In this document: positions 51,755 to 60,530 of the stretch, piece after piece
Layout of the letters: every line of letters begins with the position of its first letter
Position numbering within the stretch: the first letter of the stretch is position 1
Source of the DNA: Mycetocola spongiae
GTDB taxonomy: Bacteria; Actinomycetota; Actinomycetes; Actinomycetales; Microbacteriaceae
NCBI RefSeq assembly: GCF_020424085.1
Contig: NZ_CP080203.1
Span: 620,001-684,000, forward strand
Direction of reading: 5' to 3'
DNA: 64,000 nt
Notes under the pieces: model-generated
What the model saw: the letters and a program-made list of their open reading frames with translations, nothing else
What the model was told of the DNA's origin: nothing
Database searches by the model: none
Translations under genes and position numbers: made by a program

Positions 51755-52680
51755 ATTTTTTTGCGGATCAAGTACATGGGACGACCCATGCTTCGCAGGT
51801 GTTGACGGCCAAGGTACTCCCCGATGATACCGATCGTGAGCATCTGAGCACCTGCGAATAGGGAGATCATGCCGGCCATTGTGGTGTAGCCGGCCACGGT
51901 GTTATAACCCAATAGGAACCGGACGCCGATGGTCAGCAGCATAATGAGTCCAAATGCGCCGCAGATGAAGCCCAGCCAGGTTGCCAGCGTGAGCGGCGCG
52001 GAACCATAGCCGGTAATCATATTCATTGCGTGCTTAGCCAAACGCAATACGCTATAAGAAGAACGCCCGGTCTCGCGGCGATCCATGGAGACCGTTACGG
52101 GTACCACGGACGAGGTGGTCCAAGAAAGCAAGACGTCCAGATTTACCTGAGAGTCATCTACGCGGCTGAATCCCTCACGCAATTCGCTGCGGAACGCTCG
52201 AAAAGCCCCCACCCACTCGGCGTTCGCAACTCCGGCCAGGGCGAGGGCCCGCTTAACCGACCGTGACGCAAACGAACGAAAGAACCCGTGCTCCTCAACC
52301 TCCGGAAGCGCGTACACCAGATCGACACGAGGGTCGACGAACGGCGCAATTAGCTTTCCAATTTCCTCTGGAGGATGCTGTAAATCATCGTCAAGCGTGA
52401 CAATAACGTCGCCCTCGGCGAGCCGGATACCGGCCAACAGCGCATTGTGTTGTCCAAAGTTTCGGCGCAAATGCACCACGGAGATGAATGACTGACTTTC
52501 GGCACTGCTATCGGCGGCGTCGCCGGTCCCGTCGATATCTCCATCCACAACCAGGATGATCTCGTAACGCTCAATTTCTCCGGCAAAAACAAGCTCGTCG
52601 AGCGAGCTACCCAGTCGCGTGGTCAGCTCGGGAAGTGTGGCAGCCGAACGATAACAGGGCACAACTACAGACAGTTTCAT
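51751..52680 (-). CDS. Family 2 glycosyltransferase, GtrB/DPM1-like
   Basis: A 309-residue GT2 enzyme. The catalytic domain begins LSVVVPCYRSAATLPEL, has the nucleotide-binding LVVDGDIDGTGDAA and the metal-binding LDDDLQHPPEE. Two C-terminal membrane helices (about 230-255 and 265-290) and a basic tail match GtrB/ArnC, which load a sugar from a nucleotide onto polyprenyl phosphate at the cytoplasmic face. The product would be flipped by GtrA and transferred by the membrane proteins encoded alongside. It starts 81 bases after the GNAT gene. Confidence 0.9.
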   Translation of the reverse strand: MKLSVVVPCYRSAATLPELTTRLGSSLDELVFAGEIERYEIILVVDGDIDGTGDAADSSAESQSFISVVHLRRNFGQHNALLAGIRLAEGDVIVTLDDDLQHPPEEIGKLIAPFVDPRVDLVYALPEVEEHGFFRSFASRSVKRALALAGVANAEWVGAFRAFRSELREGFSRVDDSQVNLDVLLSWTTSSVVPVTVSMDRRETGRSSYSVLRLAKHAMNMITGYGSAPLTLATWLGFICGAFGLIMLLTIGVRFLLGYNTVAGYTTMAGMISLFAGAQMLTIGIIGEYLGRQHLRSMGRPMYLIRKKI

Positions 52681-52761
52681 TCGGCCAGCTTAGCCCTCGG
52701 GCATCCTCTCCCGCACACCGACAAACGTGGTCAACAGCATCGAGCGACGCTCCCCAAAAGG

Positions 52762-53580
52762 TTAGCGTCGTACCAGGTGCGCCGTTTCAACTGCTAGTGC
52801 CGGTACCAAGCCCGCTCGAGCCCACGCGCGCTGGACGTTGAGATTATAGGACTGTGTTGATATCACAGCCCTTTTGATGCCGCCCGCCGCGGCCCCGGCG
52901 ATGATTCCGTCTAGGAGATGACGGTACAACCCCTGCCGCTGAAAGCGAGACCCAATAGCGGCCAACTCAACCTCGTGAACCGAGAGCTCGGAAAACTCAG
53001 AAATAATGGCCGCTCCCACGGGCACCCCCTCGGCAAGGAGCAGATATGCAATACCGGAATGATCAAGCAACGTATTCTGCGCCCATTCAAGGTAACCCTC
53101 GGTAACGGCAGAATGTTCGAAGCGCCCATTTGCCGCGTAGTGATTCACATAGCCGTTAAACGAGTCCTTTAATAGATCTAGGGTCGGTCTACGCCACGGA
53201 CTGCCCGAGAACTCGTCCCCGCGAAAGACCAGCACCTCGATACCAGCAATACGCTCGATAGCCCGATAATCACTCGTGTGCGTCTCCCAATACATGAGCG
53301 ACCCGGCCGGCAACACGCGCCAGCCGACGGGCGCCACGCGATCGGCCAGCGCAACCAACCGAGAAGGGTAACGCAGAATGACCACGTCTTCTTCACTGTC
53401 CCGGAGTCGTCGTGAAACGGTCTCAACCAGCGCGTCTCCCGACGGCTCGCCAGGAATAAGCTGCGTGACGCCACAGGCCTCGCCAACGGATAGCCTGCCC
53501 ACTCCGAGACCAAATCTCGCGGACTCCGTTCCGCTATGAGTGAGATGACTCACACCCGCGTGCGCACTCGCCCAGGACAT
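52762..53580 (-). CDS. GNAT N-acetyltransferase, WecD-like
   Basis: A 272-residue protein whose C-terminal half (from about residue 150) is a GNAT domain; the acetyl-CoA loop is ELAAIGSRFQRQGLYRHLLD. The N-terminal half resembles the accessory domain of WecD, the enzyme that acetylates dTDP-4-amino-4,6-dideoxygalactose. It begins one base after the stop of the WecE-like gene, so the two are coupled. The pair would make dTDP-Fuc4NAc or a similar N-acetylated amino sugar. Sugar identity is inference from the neighbour. Confidence 0.78.
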   Translation of the reverse strand: MSWASAHAGVSHLTHSGTESARFGLGVGRLSVGEACGVTQLIPGEPSGDALVETVSRRLRDSEEDVVILRYPSRLVALADRVAPVGWRVLPAGSLMYWETHTSDYRAIERIAGIEVLVFRGDEFSGSPWRRPTLDLLKDSFNGYVNHYAANGRFEHSAVTEGYLEWAQNTLLDHSGIAYLLLAEGVPVGAAIISEFSELSVHEVELAAIGSRFQRQGLYRHLLDGIIAGAAAGGIKRAVISTQSYNLNVQRAWARAGLVPALAVETAHLVRR

Positions 53581-53581
53581 T

Positions 53582-54733
53582 TTATGCCGTTCCCGTCACG
53601 GTGAAGGCACGCACGGCATCGATTACACGGTCAACCTGAGAGTCACTCATCCCGGCCCACAACGGAAGGCGGACAATGCGCCGAGAAAAATCAAGACTAT
53701 TGCGACACTCTTGAGGCGTGCGCCCAAATCTACGCCCGGCCACACTCGAATCGAGCGGAATATAGTGAAAAGTACCAATTACTCCACGATCGCGCAGATG
53801 CTCTAAAAGGGCCTGTTGCATCTCAAAACTCGGCATCAGCAGATAAAAAAGATGCGCGATTTGCGTCGCTTTTGCGGGAATGGTCATGGGAAGCACCGCC
53901 GAGCGCGCGGCCCACTCGGCCAATTCCCTTGAATACCGCTCCCATACTCCCCCGCGCAGGCGCTGAATATGATCAAACTGTTCCAGCTGCGCATCTAAGA
54001 CCGCTGCATTAAACTCGCTGGGGAGATAACTTGACCCCTTATCCACCCAGGAATACTTATCAACCTGCCCACGAAGGAACCGTGATCGGTTTGTGCCCTT
54101 TTCGCGAATGATCTCGGCACGCTCTACAAAACGATCATCATTAATCAGGAGCGCACCTCCCTCTCCGGAGTGCACATTCTTCGTGCTATGGAAACTCTGT
54201 GTCGCGAATGCACCAAACGTACCCAGTTTTTGGCCGTCCCACTCGCCGCCCAAACCGTGGGCATTATCCTCGATCACCGGAAGGCCGTGTGCATGAGCGA
54301 TTTCCAGCACCCGATGCATGTCCGGCGCAACGCCACCATAATGCATTACAGAAATCGCCTTGGTTCGAGACGTGATGGCGCTCTCGATCAACTCCGCGTC
54401 GATCACACCGGTGTCTTTCACCACATCCACAAATACGCTTGTTGCGCCGTAGGCGGACACCGCCGTGGCCGCCGAGGGGAACGTATAGCTCGGGAGAATA
54501 ACCTCATCGCCCGGAGCCAGATCCAATAACATCGATGTCATTTCCAGGGCGTGTGTACACGAGGTCGTCAGGAGAACGCGTTCACTCCCCGTAATTTGTT
54601 CCAGTCTTGCGGTCGCCGACGCGGTGAATGGCCCATCGCCATGAGCATGCCCGCTGGCAAGCACTGCCTCAAGGTTTCGCGCCTCGCTATCAGCACGAAA
54701 CGGGCGACTGAAAACGATTTTCTCTTCATTCAT
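53582..54733 (-). CDS. DegT/DnrJ/EryC1 aminotransferase, WecE-like
   Basis: A 383-residue PLP-dependent sugar aminotransferase. The PLP lysine lies in SFHSTKNVHSGEGGALL, preceded by the DNAHGLGGEW motif; LTTSCTHALEMTSMLLD is the cofactor-phosphate region and NAAVLDAQLEQF the typical C-terminal contact. The best functional match by pattern is WecE (dTDP-4-amino-4,6-dideoxygalactose transaminase). The partner dTDP-glucose synthase and dehydratase genes are not in the window. It is the first gene of a minus-strand group wecE-GNAT, then GT2. The 240 bases before it hold no recognisable gene and probably carry its promoter. Confidence 0.9.
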   Translation of the reverse strand: MNEEKIVFSRPFRADSEARNLEAVLASGHAHGDGPFTASATARLEQITGSERVLLTTSCTHALEMTSMLLDLAPGDEVILPSYTFPSAATAVSAYGATSVFVDVVKDTGVIDAELIESAITSRTKAISVMHYGGVAPDMHRVLEIAHAHGLPVIEDNAHGLGGEWDGQKLGTFGAFATQSFHSTKNVHSGEGGALLINDDRFVERAEIIREKGTNRSRFLRGQVDKYSWVDKGSSYLPSEFNAAVLDAQLEQFDHIQRLRGGVWERYSRELAEWAARSAVLPMTIPAKATQIAHLFYLLMPSFEMQQALLEHLRDRGVIGTFHYIPLDSSVAGRRFGRTPQECRNSLDFSRRIVRLPLWAGMSDSQVDRVIDAVRAFTVTGTA

Positions 54734-54935
54734 ACGGTGGAGTGTCCTTGAAATTAAGTGGTTCTAAGCAACGCATATAGGCCGAATAGAATGTCCCCGT
54801 CGGAACCGTAAACATGCTATTCGCAGCGCTCACGCCGCACCTGCAGGTTCACTCCCAAACAGGTCGAAGCAGTCGTTCCAGACTACAACACCATCCGGCT
54901 TTCGGCCGCCAGGCGTCGCCGCAGGAATACAATAA

Positions 54936-54962
54936 GGCCCCCCACCCGATAGGTGAGGGGCC
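54936..54962 (-). terminator. Terminator of the suf operon
   Basis: An 11-bp stem with one mismatch (54936-54946 with 54952-54962) lies 13 bases beyond the sufT stop on the minus strand and is followed by TTATT. It marks the border between core genes and the lower-GC block. Confidence 0.78.
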
Positions 54963-54974
54963 CGTTGAATTTTG

Positions 54975-55304
54975 CTACATCGAGAAGCCGAGGGCGCGCA
55001 TCATATCGCGGCCGTCATCGGTGATCTTTTCGGGGCCCCACGGCGGCATCCACACCCAGTTGATGCGGAAGGCCTCCACCACGCCATCGAGGGCCTCGGC
55101 GGTCTGAGCCTCCAGCACATCGGTCAGCGGGCAGCCGGCCGAGGTGAGGGTCATGTGGATGATCAGGGCGTTATTTTCGTCGTCCCAGCCGAGGTCATAG
55201 ATGAGACCGAGGTCCACGATATTAATCCCGAGTTCGGGATCCATCACGTCCTTCAGTGCCTCTTCGACCTCGTCATAGCGGGCCGGGCTGAGAGTGGAAA
55301 CCAT
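54975..55304 (-). CDS. sufT: Metal-sulfur cluster assembly factor SufT (DUF59)
   Basis: A 109-residue MIP18-family protein: EEALKDVMDPELGINIVDLG and MTLTSAGCPLTDVLEAQ, with the conserved Cys, then VWMPPWGPEKITDDGRDMMR. SufT-type proteins help maturation of Fe-S proteins. It is the last gene of the suf operon, nine bases after sufC. Confidence 0.92.
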   Translation of the reverse strand: MVSTLSPARYDEVEEALKDVMDPELGINIVDLGLIYDLGWDDENNALIIHMTLTSAGCPLTDVLEAQTAEALDGVVEAFRINWVWMPPWGPEKITDDGRDMMRALGFSM

Positions 55305-55313
55305 GGCTCTAGC

Positions 55314-56081
55314 CTACGCCTCGGCGGGCGCGTCCACCAGGAAGCGGTCGTAACCCTCTTCCTCGAGGCGGTCGGCCAGCTCGGGGCCACCCTGCTCGGC
55401 AACCTTACCGTTCACAAATACGTGGACGTGATCCGGCTTGATATAGCGCAGGATGCGGGTGTAGTGCGTGATCAGGAGGACACCGATATCGGTGTTCTCC
55501 TTGGCGCGGTTCACACCCTCCGAGACGATCTTCAGGGCGTCCACGTCGAGGCCGGAGTCGGTCTCGTCGAGCACGGCGAAGCGCGGCTTCAGCAGCTCAA
55601 GCTGCAGGATCTCGTGACGCTTCTTCTCTCCACCGGAGAAGCCCTCGTTCACGTTGCGCTCGGCGAAGGCCTTATCCATGCGCAGGTTTTCCATGGCCGA
55701 ACGCACGTCCTTGATCCACGCGCGGATGGCCGGGGCCTCGCCGTCGATCGCGGTCTTGGCGGTGCGCAGGAAGTTGGTCACGGTGACGCCCGGGATCTCC
55801 ACGGGGTACTGCATCGCGAGGAACAGGCCGGCGCGGGCGCGCTCGTCCACGCTCATCTCCAGCACGTCCTCGCCGTCAAGCGTGATCGAGCCCGAGTCCA
55901 CGATGTACTTGGGGTGTCCGGCGATGGTATAGGCCAGCGTGGACTTTCCCGAGCCGTTGGGGCCCATGATGGCGTGGGTCTCCTTGGAGTTGATCGTGAG
56001 GTCAACTCCGCGCAGGATCTGCTTGGTGCCCTGGTCGGTTTCGACGCTGACGTGCAGGTCGCGAATCTCAAGAACAGACAT
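55314..56081 (-). CDS. sufC: Fe-S cluster assembly ATPase SufC
   Basis: A 255-residue ABC-type ATPase. Walker A is GPNGSGKSTLAYTI, the signature is FSGGEKKRHEILQLEL, and Walker B is FAVLDETDSGLDVDAL, all characteristic of SufC. It associates with SufB and SufD to form the scaffold complex on which Fe-S clusters are built. It starts three bases after the Rieske gene. Confidence 0.96.
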   Translation of the reverse strand: MSVLEIRDLHVSVETDQGTKQILRGVDLTINSKETHAIMGPNGSGKSTLAYTIAGHPKYIVDSGSITLDGEDVLEMSVDERARAGLFLAMQYPVEIPGVTVTNFLRTAKTAIDGEAPAIRAWIKDVRSAMENLRMDKAFAERNVNEGFSGGEKKRHEILQLELLKPRFAVLDETDSGLDVDALKIVSEGVNRAKENTDIGVLLITHYTRILRYIKPDHVHVFVNGKVAEQGGPELADRLEEEGYDRFLVDAPAEA

Positions 56082-56084
56082 TAC

Positions 56085-56408
56085 TTAAATCTCTTTCGTT
56101 ACGGTCGGGTCGATATAAATGTCGCCATCACGCAGATCGACAACATAAACCGGTACGGGTTCATAGGCGGGGAGGGTCAGCGGCTTTCCGGTTTTCAGCG
56201 AGAACGCCGATCCGTGGGCCCAGCATTCCAGGGTCTCCCCCTCGACAAATCCCTCGGAGAGGGAGATATCACCGTGGGTGCAGGTATCGCCGATGGCGTG
56301 GACCTCACCCTGACTATCTAAAACGAGCGCAATGGGCTTTCCGTCTACCACGACCCGCTTGGCCTGGTTCAGGGTGAGCTCATCAAGCGAGCAAACTCGG
56401 GTCGACAC
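56085..56408 (-). CDS. Rieske [2Fe-2S] ferredoxin-like protein in suf operon
   Basis: A 107-residue Rieske protein with both cluster motifs: DTCTHGDISL (Cys-x-His) and LECWAHGSAF (Cys-x-x-His). It resembles the ferredoxin subunits of non-heme iron oxygenases, but in actinobacteria it is regularly found between sufD and sufC, where it may deliver electrons for cluster assembly (inference). It lies two bases after sufD. Confidence 0.92.
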   Translation of the reverse strand: MSTRVCSLDELTLNQAKRVVVDGKPIALVLDSQGEVHAIGDTCTHGDISLSEGFVEGETLECWAHGSAFSLKTGKPLTLPAYEPVPVYVVDLRDGDIYIDPTVTKEI

Positions 56409-56410
56409 GA

Positions 56411-57604
56411 TTATGCTGCACCCGCCGCAAGCTCGTCCTCGATGACCTGCTCGATGCGGGCCTCCAGCTCGGAATCGCCGATGCGCTGCACGATCTCTAT
56501 CAGGAACCCGTGCACCACGAGGCGACGGGCGTCAACCTCGTTGATGCCGCGAGCCATCAGGTAGAACAGCTGCTCGTCATCAAAACGACCGGTGGCACTC
56601 GCGTGACCGGCACCGGCGATATCGCCGGTCTCGATCTCGAGGTTCGGCACGGAATCGGCGCGGGTACCCTCGCTCAGCACGAGGTTGCGGTTCTCCTCGT
56701 AGCTATCGGTGCCGTTGCCGGACTGGCGGATGAGAACATCGCCGATCCAGACCGTGTGTGCACCCTCGCCCTGCAGCGCGCCCTTATAGGTCACGCGGGA
56801 GCGGGTATGCGGGGCATCGTGGTCCACGTAGACGTGCTGCTCGAGGTGCTGGTGGGCATCCGCGAAATATACGCCGAGGGCCTCGATATCGGCACCCTGT
56901 GCACCGAGGTGGCTCGAGGGGTTTACCCGCACGATCTTGCCACCCAGGGTCACGGCGAAGTGCTTCAGCTTGGCATCGCGGCCGATCTCGGCAAAGTGCT
57001 CGGCGAGGTGGTGGGCGGTGTTATCCCACTGCTGCACGCTCACGACGGTGAGCTCCGCGCCGTCGCCAATGATGAGCTCGATATTTTCGGTGAGGTTTGC
57101 TGCACCGGTGTTATCAAGAATCAGCAGGGCGCGCGAGTGCGGCTTGGCCTCGATGATCGTATGCGCGGCACGGGCGTTTCCACCCAGCTCCGAACGGATC
57201 AGGCGGAACGTCTTGGCGTCCTCGCCGGTCACGGTGATCGCGAGGGCCTTCTCAAAACCGCTCCAGGCGTTTGCGGCCGCCTTATTTTCGGGGGTTCCGG
57301 CGGTGCCGATGCGGGCGTCGTCGCGACCGACCCACTCCACCGAGACGCCGGCCACGGCGGGCGCGTCGAAGGGATACTCGGAGCCGTCAAGCTCGCCGTC
57401 GATGAGGGCGGAGAGCTCGGAGACCGGGGTGTACTTCCACGCGGGCTCGCGCCCGGTGACCGCGGGGAAATCCCCCACGTTCACCGAGGCGAACCGCTCG
57501 GAGCGGGTCTGCACGGGGATGAAGGCGGAGCCACCATCCGAGTGCGCACGGAAACCGTGCTGTTCTGATTCTGTACTGCTGGCTGCAGGCGCTGTGGTCG
57601 TCAT
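56411..57604 (-). CDS. sufD: Fe-S cluster assembly protein SufD
   Basis: A 397-residue SufD. The beta-helix core runs from about residue 120; the C-terminal segment SATGRFDDEQLFYLMARGIN and RLVVHGFL is the hallmark shared with SufB. It forms the SufBC2D complex. The start directly follows the sufB stop, without an intergenic base, implying coupled translation. Confidence 0.95.
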   Translation of the reverse strand: MTTTAPAASSTESEQHGFRAHSDGGSAFIPVQTRSERFASVNVGDFPAVTGREPAWKYTPVSELSALIDGELDGSEYPFDAPAVAGVSVEWVGRDDARIGTAGTPENKAAANAWSGFEKALAITVTGEDAKTFRLIRSELGGNARAAHTIIEAKPHSRALLILDNTGAANLTENIELIIGDGAELTVVSVQQWDNTAHHLAEHFAEIGRDAKLKHFAVTLGGKIVRVNPSSHLGAQGADIEALGVYFADAHQHLEQHVYVDHDAPHTRSRVTYKGALQGEGAHTVWIGDVLIRQSGNGTDSYEENRNLVLSEGTRADSVPNLEIETGDIAGAGHASATGRFDDEQLFYLMARGINEVDARRLVVHGFLIEIVQRIGDSELEARIEQVIEDELAAGAA

Positions 57605-59023
57605 TTAGCCGACAGATCCTTCCATACCCATTTCAATGAGCTTATTGAGTTCGAGTGCGTATTCCATCGGGAGTTCGCGGGCGATCGGCTCGATGAAGCC
57701 GCGGACGATCATGGCCATGGCCTCGTCCTGCTCCATACCGCGGCTCATCAGATAGAAGAGCTGCTCCTCGCTGACCTTGGAGACCGTGGCCTCGTGGCCC
57801 AGCTCGGCGTCGTCCACGCGAATATCGATGGCCGGATAGGTATCCGAGCGCGAGATGGTGTCCACCAGCAGGGCGTCACAGTTCACGACGTTTTTCGAGT
57901 GGTGCGCATTGGCGTCCACCCGAATCTCCCCGCGGTAGCCCGCGCGGCCGCCGCCTCGGGCGATCGACTTGGAGAGGATCGAGGACTGGGTATACGGGGC
58001 CATGTGGATCATCTTGGCGCCGGTGTCCTGGTGCTGGCCGGGGCCCGCGAAGGCCACCGAGAGGGTCTCACCCTTGGCGTGCTCGCCCACGAGGTAGATG
58101 GACGGGTACTTCATGGTGACCTTGGAACCGATATTGCCGTCGATCCACTCCATGGTGGCGCCCTCTTCGGCGATCGCGCGCTTGGTCACGAGGTTATAGA
58201 CGTTATTCGACCAGTTCTGGATCGTGGTGTAGCGAACGCGGGCGTTCTTCTTCACGATGATCTCCACCACGGCGGAGTGCAGCGAGTCGGACTTATAAAT
58301 GGGGGCCGTGCAACCCTCGATATAGTGCACATAGGAGCCCTCATCGGCGATGATCAGCGTGCGCTCGAACTGGCCCATGTTTTCGGTATTAATCCGGAAA
58401 TAGGCCTGCAGCGGGATATCCACGTGTACACCCTTGGGTACATACACAAAGGAGCCACCCGACCAGACGGCGGTGTTCAGCGCGGCGAATTTATTATCGC
58501 CCGAGGGGATCACGGTACCGAAGTACTCCTTGAAGATCTCCGGGTGCTCCTTCAGGGCAGTATCGGTGTCGAGGAAAAGGACACCCTGCTCCTCCAGGTC
58601 CTCGCGGATCTGGTGGTATACAACCTCGGACTCGTACTGGGCTGCCACACCGGATACCAGGCGCTGGCGCTCGGCCTCGGGGATCCCGAGGCGCTCATAC
58701 GTGTTTTTGATCTCCTCGGGCAGGTCATCCCACGTGGTGGCCTGCTTCTCGGTGGAGCGCACAAAGTACTTGATGTTGTCGAAGTCAATCTCCGACAGGT
58801 CCGCACCCCAGGTGGGCATGGGTTTGCGTTCAAAAATCTGGAGGGCCTTCAGGCGGCGCTGCAACATCCAGTCTTCCTCGGATTTGAGGTTGGAGATGTT
58901 GGTGACCACTTCGGGGTTGATGCCTCGACGCGCGGACTGACCCGCGGCATCCGAGTCGGACCATCCGAATTCATAGACCCCGAGGGAATCTAATTCGGGG
59001 CGGTCAATGAGAACGTCTGACAT
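57605..59023 (-). CDS. sufB: Fe-S cluster assembly protein SufB
   Basis: A 472-residue SufB, the main scaffold subunit. Conserved segments include [44 protein letters not shown] with the conserved Cys, and [19 protein letters not shown]. It is the first gene of sufB-sufD-Rieske-sufC-sufT. No sufR regulator precedes it, and sufS/sufU are not in the window. The ATG at 59023 is preceded by GGTAGAGA. Upstream, a promoter candidate lies about 120 bases away. Confidence 0.95.
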   Translation of the reverse strand: MSDVLIDRPELDSLGVYEFGWSDSDAAGQSARRGINPEVVTNISNLKSEEDWMLQRRLKALQIFERKPMPTWGADLSEIDFDNIKYFVRSTEKQATTWDDLPEEIKNTYERLGIPEAERQRLVSGVAAQYESEVVYHQIREDLEEQGVLFLDTDTALKEHPEIFKEYFGTVIPSGDNKFAALNTAVWSGGSFVYVPKGVHVDIPLQAYFRINTENMGQFERTLIIADEGSYVHYIEGCTAPIYKSDSLHSAVVEIIVKKNARVRYTTIQNWSNNVYNLVTKRAIAEEGATMEWIDGNIGSKVTMKYPSIYLVGEHAKGETLSVAFAGPGQHQDTGAKMIHMAPYTQSSILSKSIARGGGRAGYRGEIRVDANAHHSKNVVNCDALLVDTISRSDTYPAIDIRVDDAELGHEATVSKVSEEQLFYLMSRGMEQDEAMAMIVRGFIEPIARELPMEYALELNKLIEMGMEGSVG

Positions 59024-59143
59024 GTCTCTACCTCTTTTCTACCTGCCGGCAACAGCATTTCTGTCCCGAGCATTCCCTCGCATTGATGCGGTATCAGCCG
59101 CGGGCTTGTGAGGGGGGTGATGTGCGAGTCGCTCTCCAGCGTC

Positions 59144-59172
59144 TCTACAATGAGTTCAAGGGGTTTGAGCAA
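59144..59172 (-). promoter_or_regulatory. Candidate sigma-70-type promoter for the suf operon
   Basis: On the minus strand TTGCTC (59172-59167), 17 bases, then TGTAGA (59149-59144). It lies in the 298-base divergent region between sufB and ctaA. Spacing is ideal but the hexamers are only partial matches. Confidence 0.35.
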
Positions 59173-59321
59173 ACGGTTTGGTTTGACCCAAATACCGCTG
59201 CGCCCGGCGCACGGCTTGAACTCTCCTAGTCTATAGGTTTTATGCGCCTTCCGCCTCCCCGAAAGCCGCGTGCCGTGGATGACATACCAACCGCTACAAC
59301 GAAGAATGGGGCTTGATTCCC

Positions 59322-60281
59322 GTGACTGCTCTCACGACCCGGATCCGTCGCTATACACAGGGCGTGGAGCGCTGGCTTCCGCAGAGCGTGGATCGGCGGG
59401 TGCGCGTCCTGGCCTGGCTCTCCCTGATCTTCCAGACGGTCCTGATCGGCACGGGTGGCGCGGTGCGCCTGACCGGCTCCGGCCTGGGCTGCCCCACGTG
59501 GCCCAAGTGCACCGATGAATCGCTGATCTCCACCCCCGAAATGGGTATCCACGGCATCATCGAGTTCGGCAACCGGATGCTCACTTTTGTCCTCGTGATC
59601 ATCGCGATCGGCGCGTTTTTATCGGTGTGGAATATGCGCAAGCGCCGGCGTGACCTTTTTTGGATCACGTTTTGGCAGGGCATGAGCATTCCGTTCCAGG
59701 CGGTCCTCGGCGGCATCACGGTACTCACCGGCCTGAACTCCTATGTGGTCGGCGGGCACTTCCTCGTATCGCTGGGCCTCGTGGCCCTGACCACGATGCT
59801 TGTCTACCGCGTCTATCGCGGCGCGGCCGGCCCGGTGATCCCGCCGCGCGCCTATCGCACGCTCACGCAGATCGTGATGGGCCTGGTGGCCGTAACGGCC
59901 GTGGTGGGCATTCTTACCACCGGTTCCGGCCCGCATGCCGGGGATGCAGCGGTCCCGCGCAACGGCCTCGACGCCGAGCTGATGCAGCACTTCCACTCCT
60001 GGCCCGGCTATGCGATGCTCGCCGCGACCGTACTCCTGCTCCTGCTGACGCTGCGCCAGGGACGCCCGCGCGGCTTTGTGCTGTGGCTGCTGCTCGCGCA
60101 GGTCGCGCAGATCCTCCTGGGCATCGCGCAGTCTCGCCTGGGGCTGCCGGGGGTCATGGTCGGCGCCCATATGGTGCTCGCGGGCGTGGTGATTGCCCTC
60201 GCCACCGCGGTGGTGCTGGGCACCCGCACCGCGGTCCCGGAGCCGGCCGCCGTGCGCGCGGAGCCCGTCCACGCGCCGTAG
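59322..60281 (+). CDS. ctaA: Heme A synthase CtaA/COX15
   Basis: A 319-residue membrane protein with eight helices that converts heme O to heme A. Conserved residues are seen in GGAVRLTGSGLGCPTWPKC (with the loop cysteines), GIHGIIEFGNRM (heme-ligand His and Glu), GGHFLVSLGLV, QHFHSWPGYAM and VGAHMVLAGV. I choose the GTG at 59322 (MTALTTRIRR); a TTG nine bases earlier is possible. It is divergent from the suf operon. Its product works after CtaB, encoded 250 bases downstream on the other strand. Confidence 0.93.
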   Translation: MTALTTRIRRYTQGVERWLPQSVDRRVRVLAWLSLIFQTVLIGTGGAVRLTGSGLGCPTWPKCTDESLISTPEMGIHGIIEFGNRMLTFVLVIIAIGAFLSVWNMRKRRRDLFWITFWQGMSIPFQAVLGGITVLTGLNSYVVGGHFLVSLGLVALTTMLVYRVYRGAAGPVIPPRAYRTLTQIVMGLVAVTAVVGILTTGSGPHAGDAAVPRNGLDAELMQHFHSWPGYAMLAATVLLLLLTLRQGRPRGFVLWLLLAQVAQILLGIAQSRLGLPGVMVGAHMVLAGVVIALATAVVLGTRTAVPEPAAVRAEPVHAP

Positions 60282-60301
60282 CCCCCCCGGTTCCAGAAGA
60301 C

Positions 60302-60333
60302 GAGCCCCGCGCCACCCGGCGCGGGGCTCTTTT
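60302..60333 (+). terminator. Rho-independent terminator after ctaA
   Basis: A perfect 12-bp stem (60302-60313 with 60318-60329), loop ACCC, then four T residues. Confidence 0.92.
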
Positions 60334-60358
60334 GGTGCCCCGGCGACCCCGGGGCACC
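60334..60358. terminator. Second hairpin immediately after the ctaA terminator
   Basis: A perfect 10-bp stem GGTGCCCCGG/CCGGGGCACC with a five-base loop directly abuts the first hairpin. It lacks a T-run; it may be a back-up terminator for the convergent pair. Confidence 0.55.
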
Positions 60359-60477
60359 CGCTCCCGGTCCCCGGGAGGCGGCGACACACACTCCCCCACC
60401 CCGCGCGCCACGCCCGGAATAACCGCCGCGGGCACCGCCGCCGGATGCACGGATGCGCAACCCGCGGGCCCAAAAGC

Positions 60478-60509
60478 AAAACGCCCGGGACGCAGAAGCG
60501 GCCCGGGCG
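60478..60509 (-). terminator. Terminator after ctaB
   Basis: On the minus strand an 8-bp stem CGCCCGGG/CCCGGGCG with a 12-base loop, followed by TTTTG, lies 21 bases after the ctaB stop. Confidence 0.75.
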
Positions 60510-60530
60510 GTGAGAAAACGTGCGATTTTT

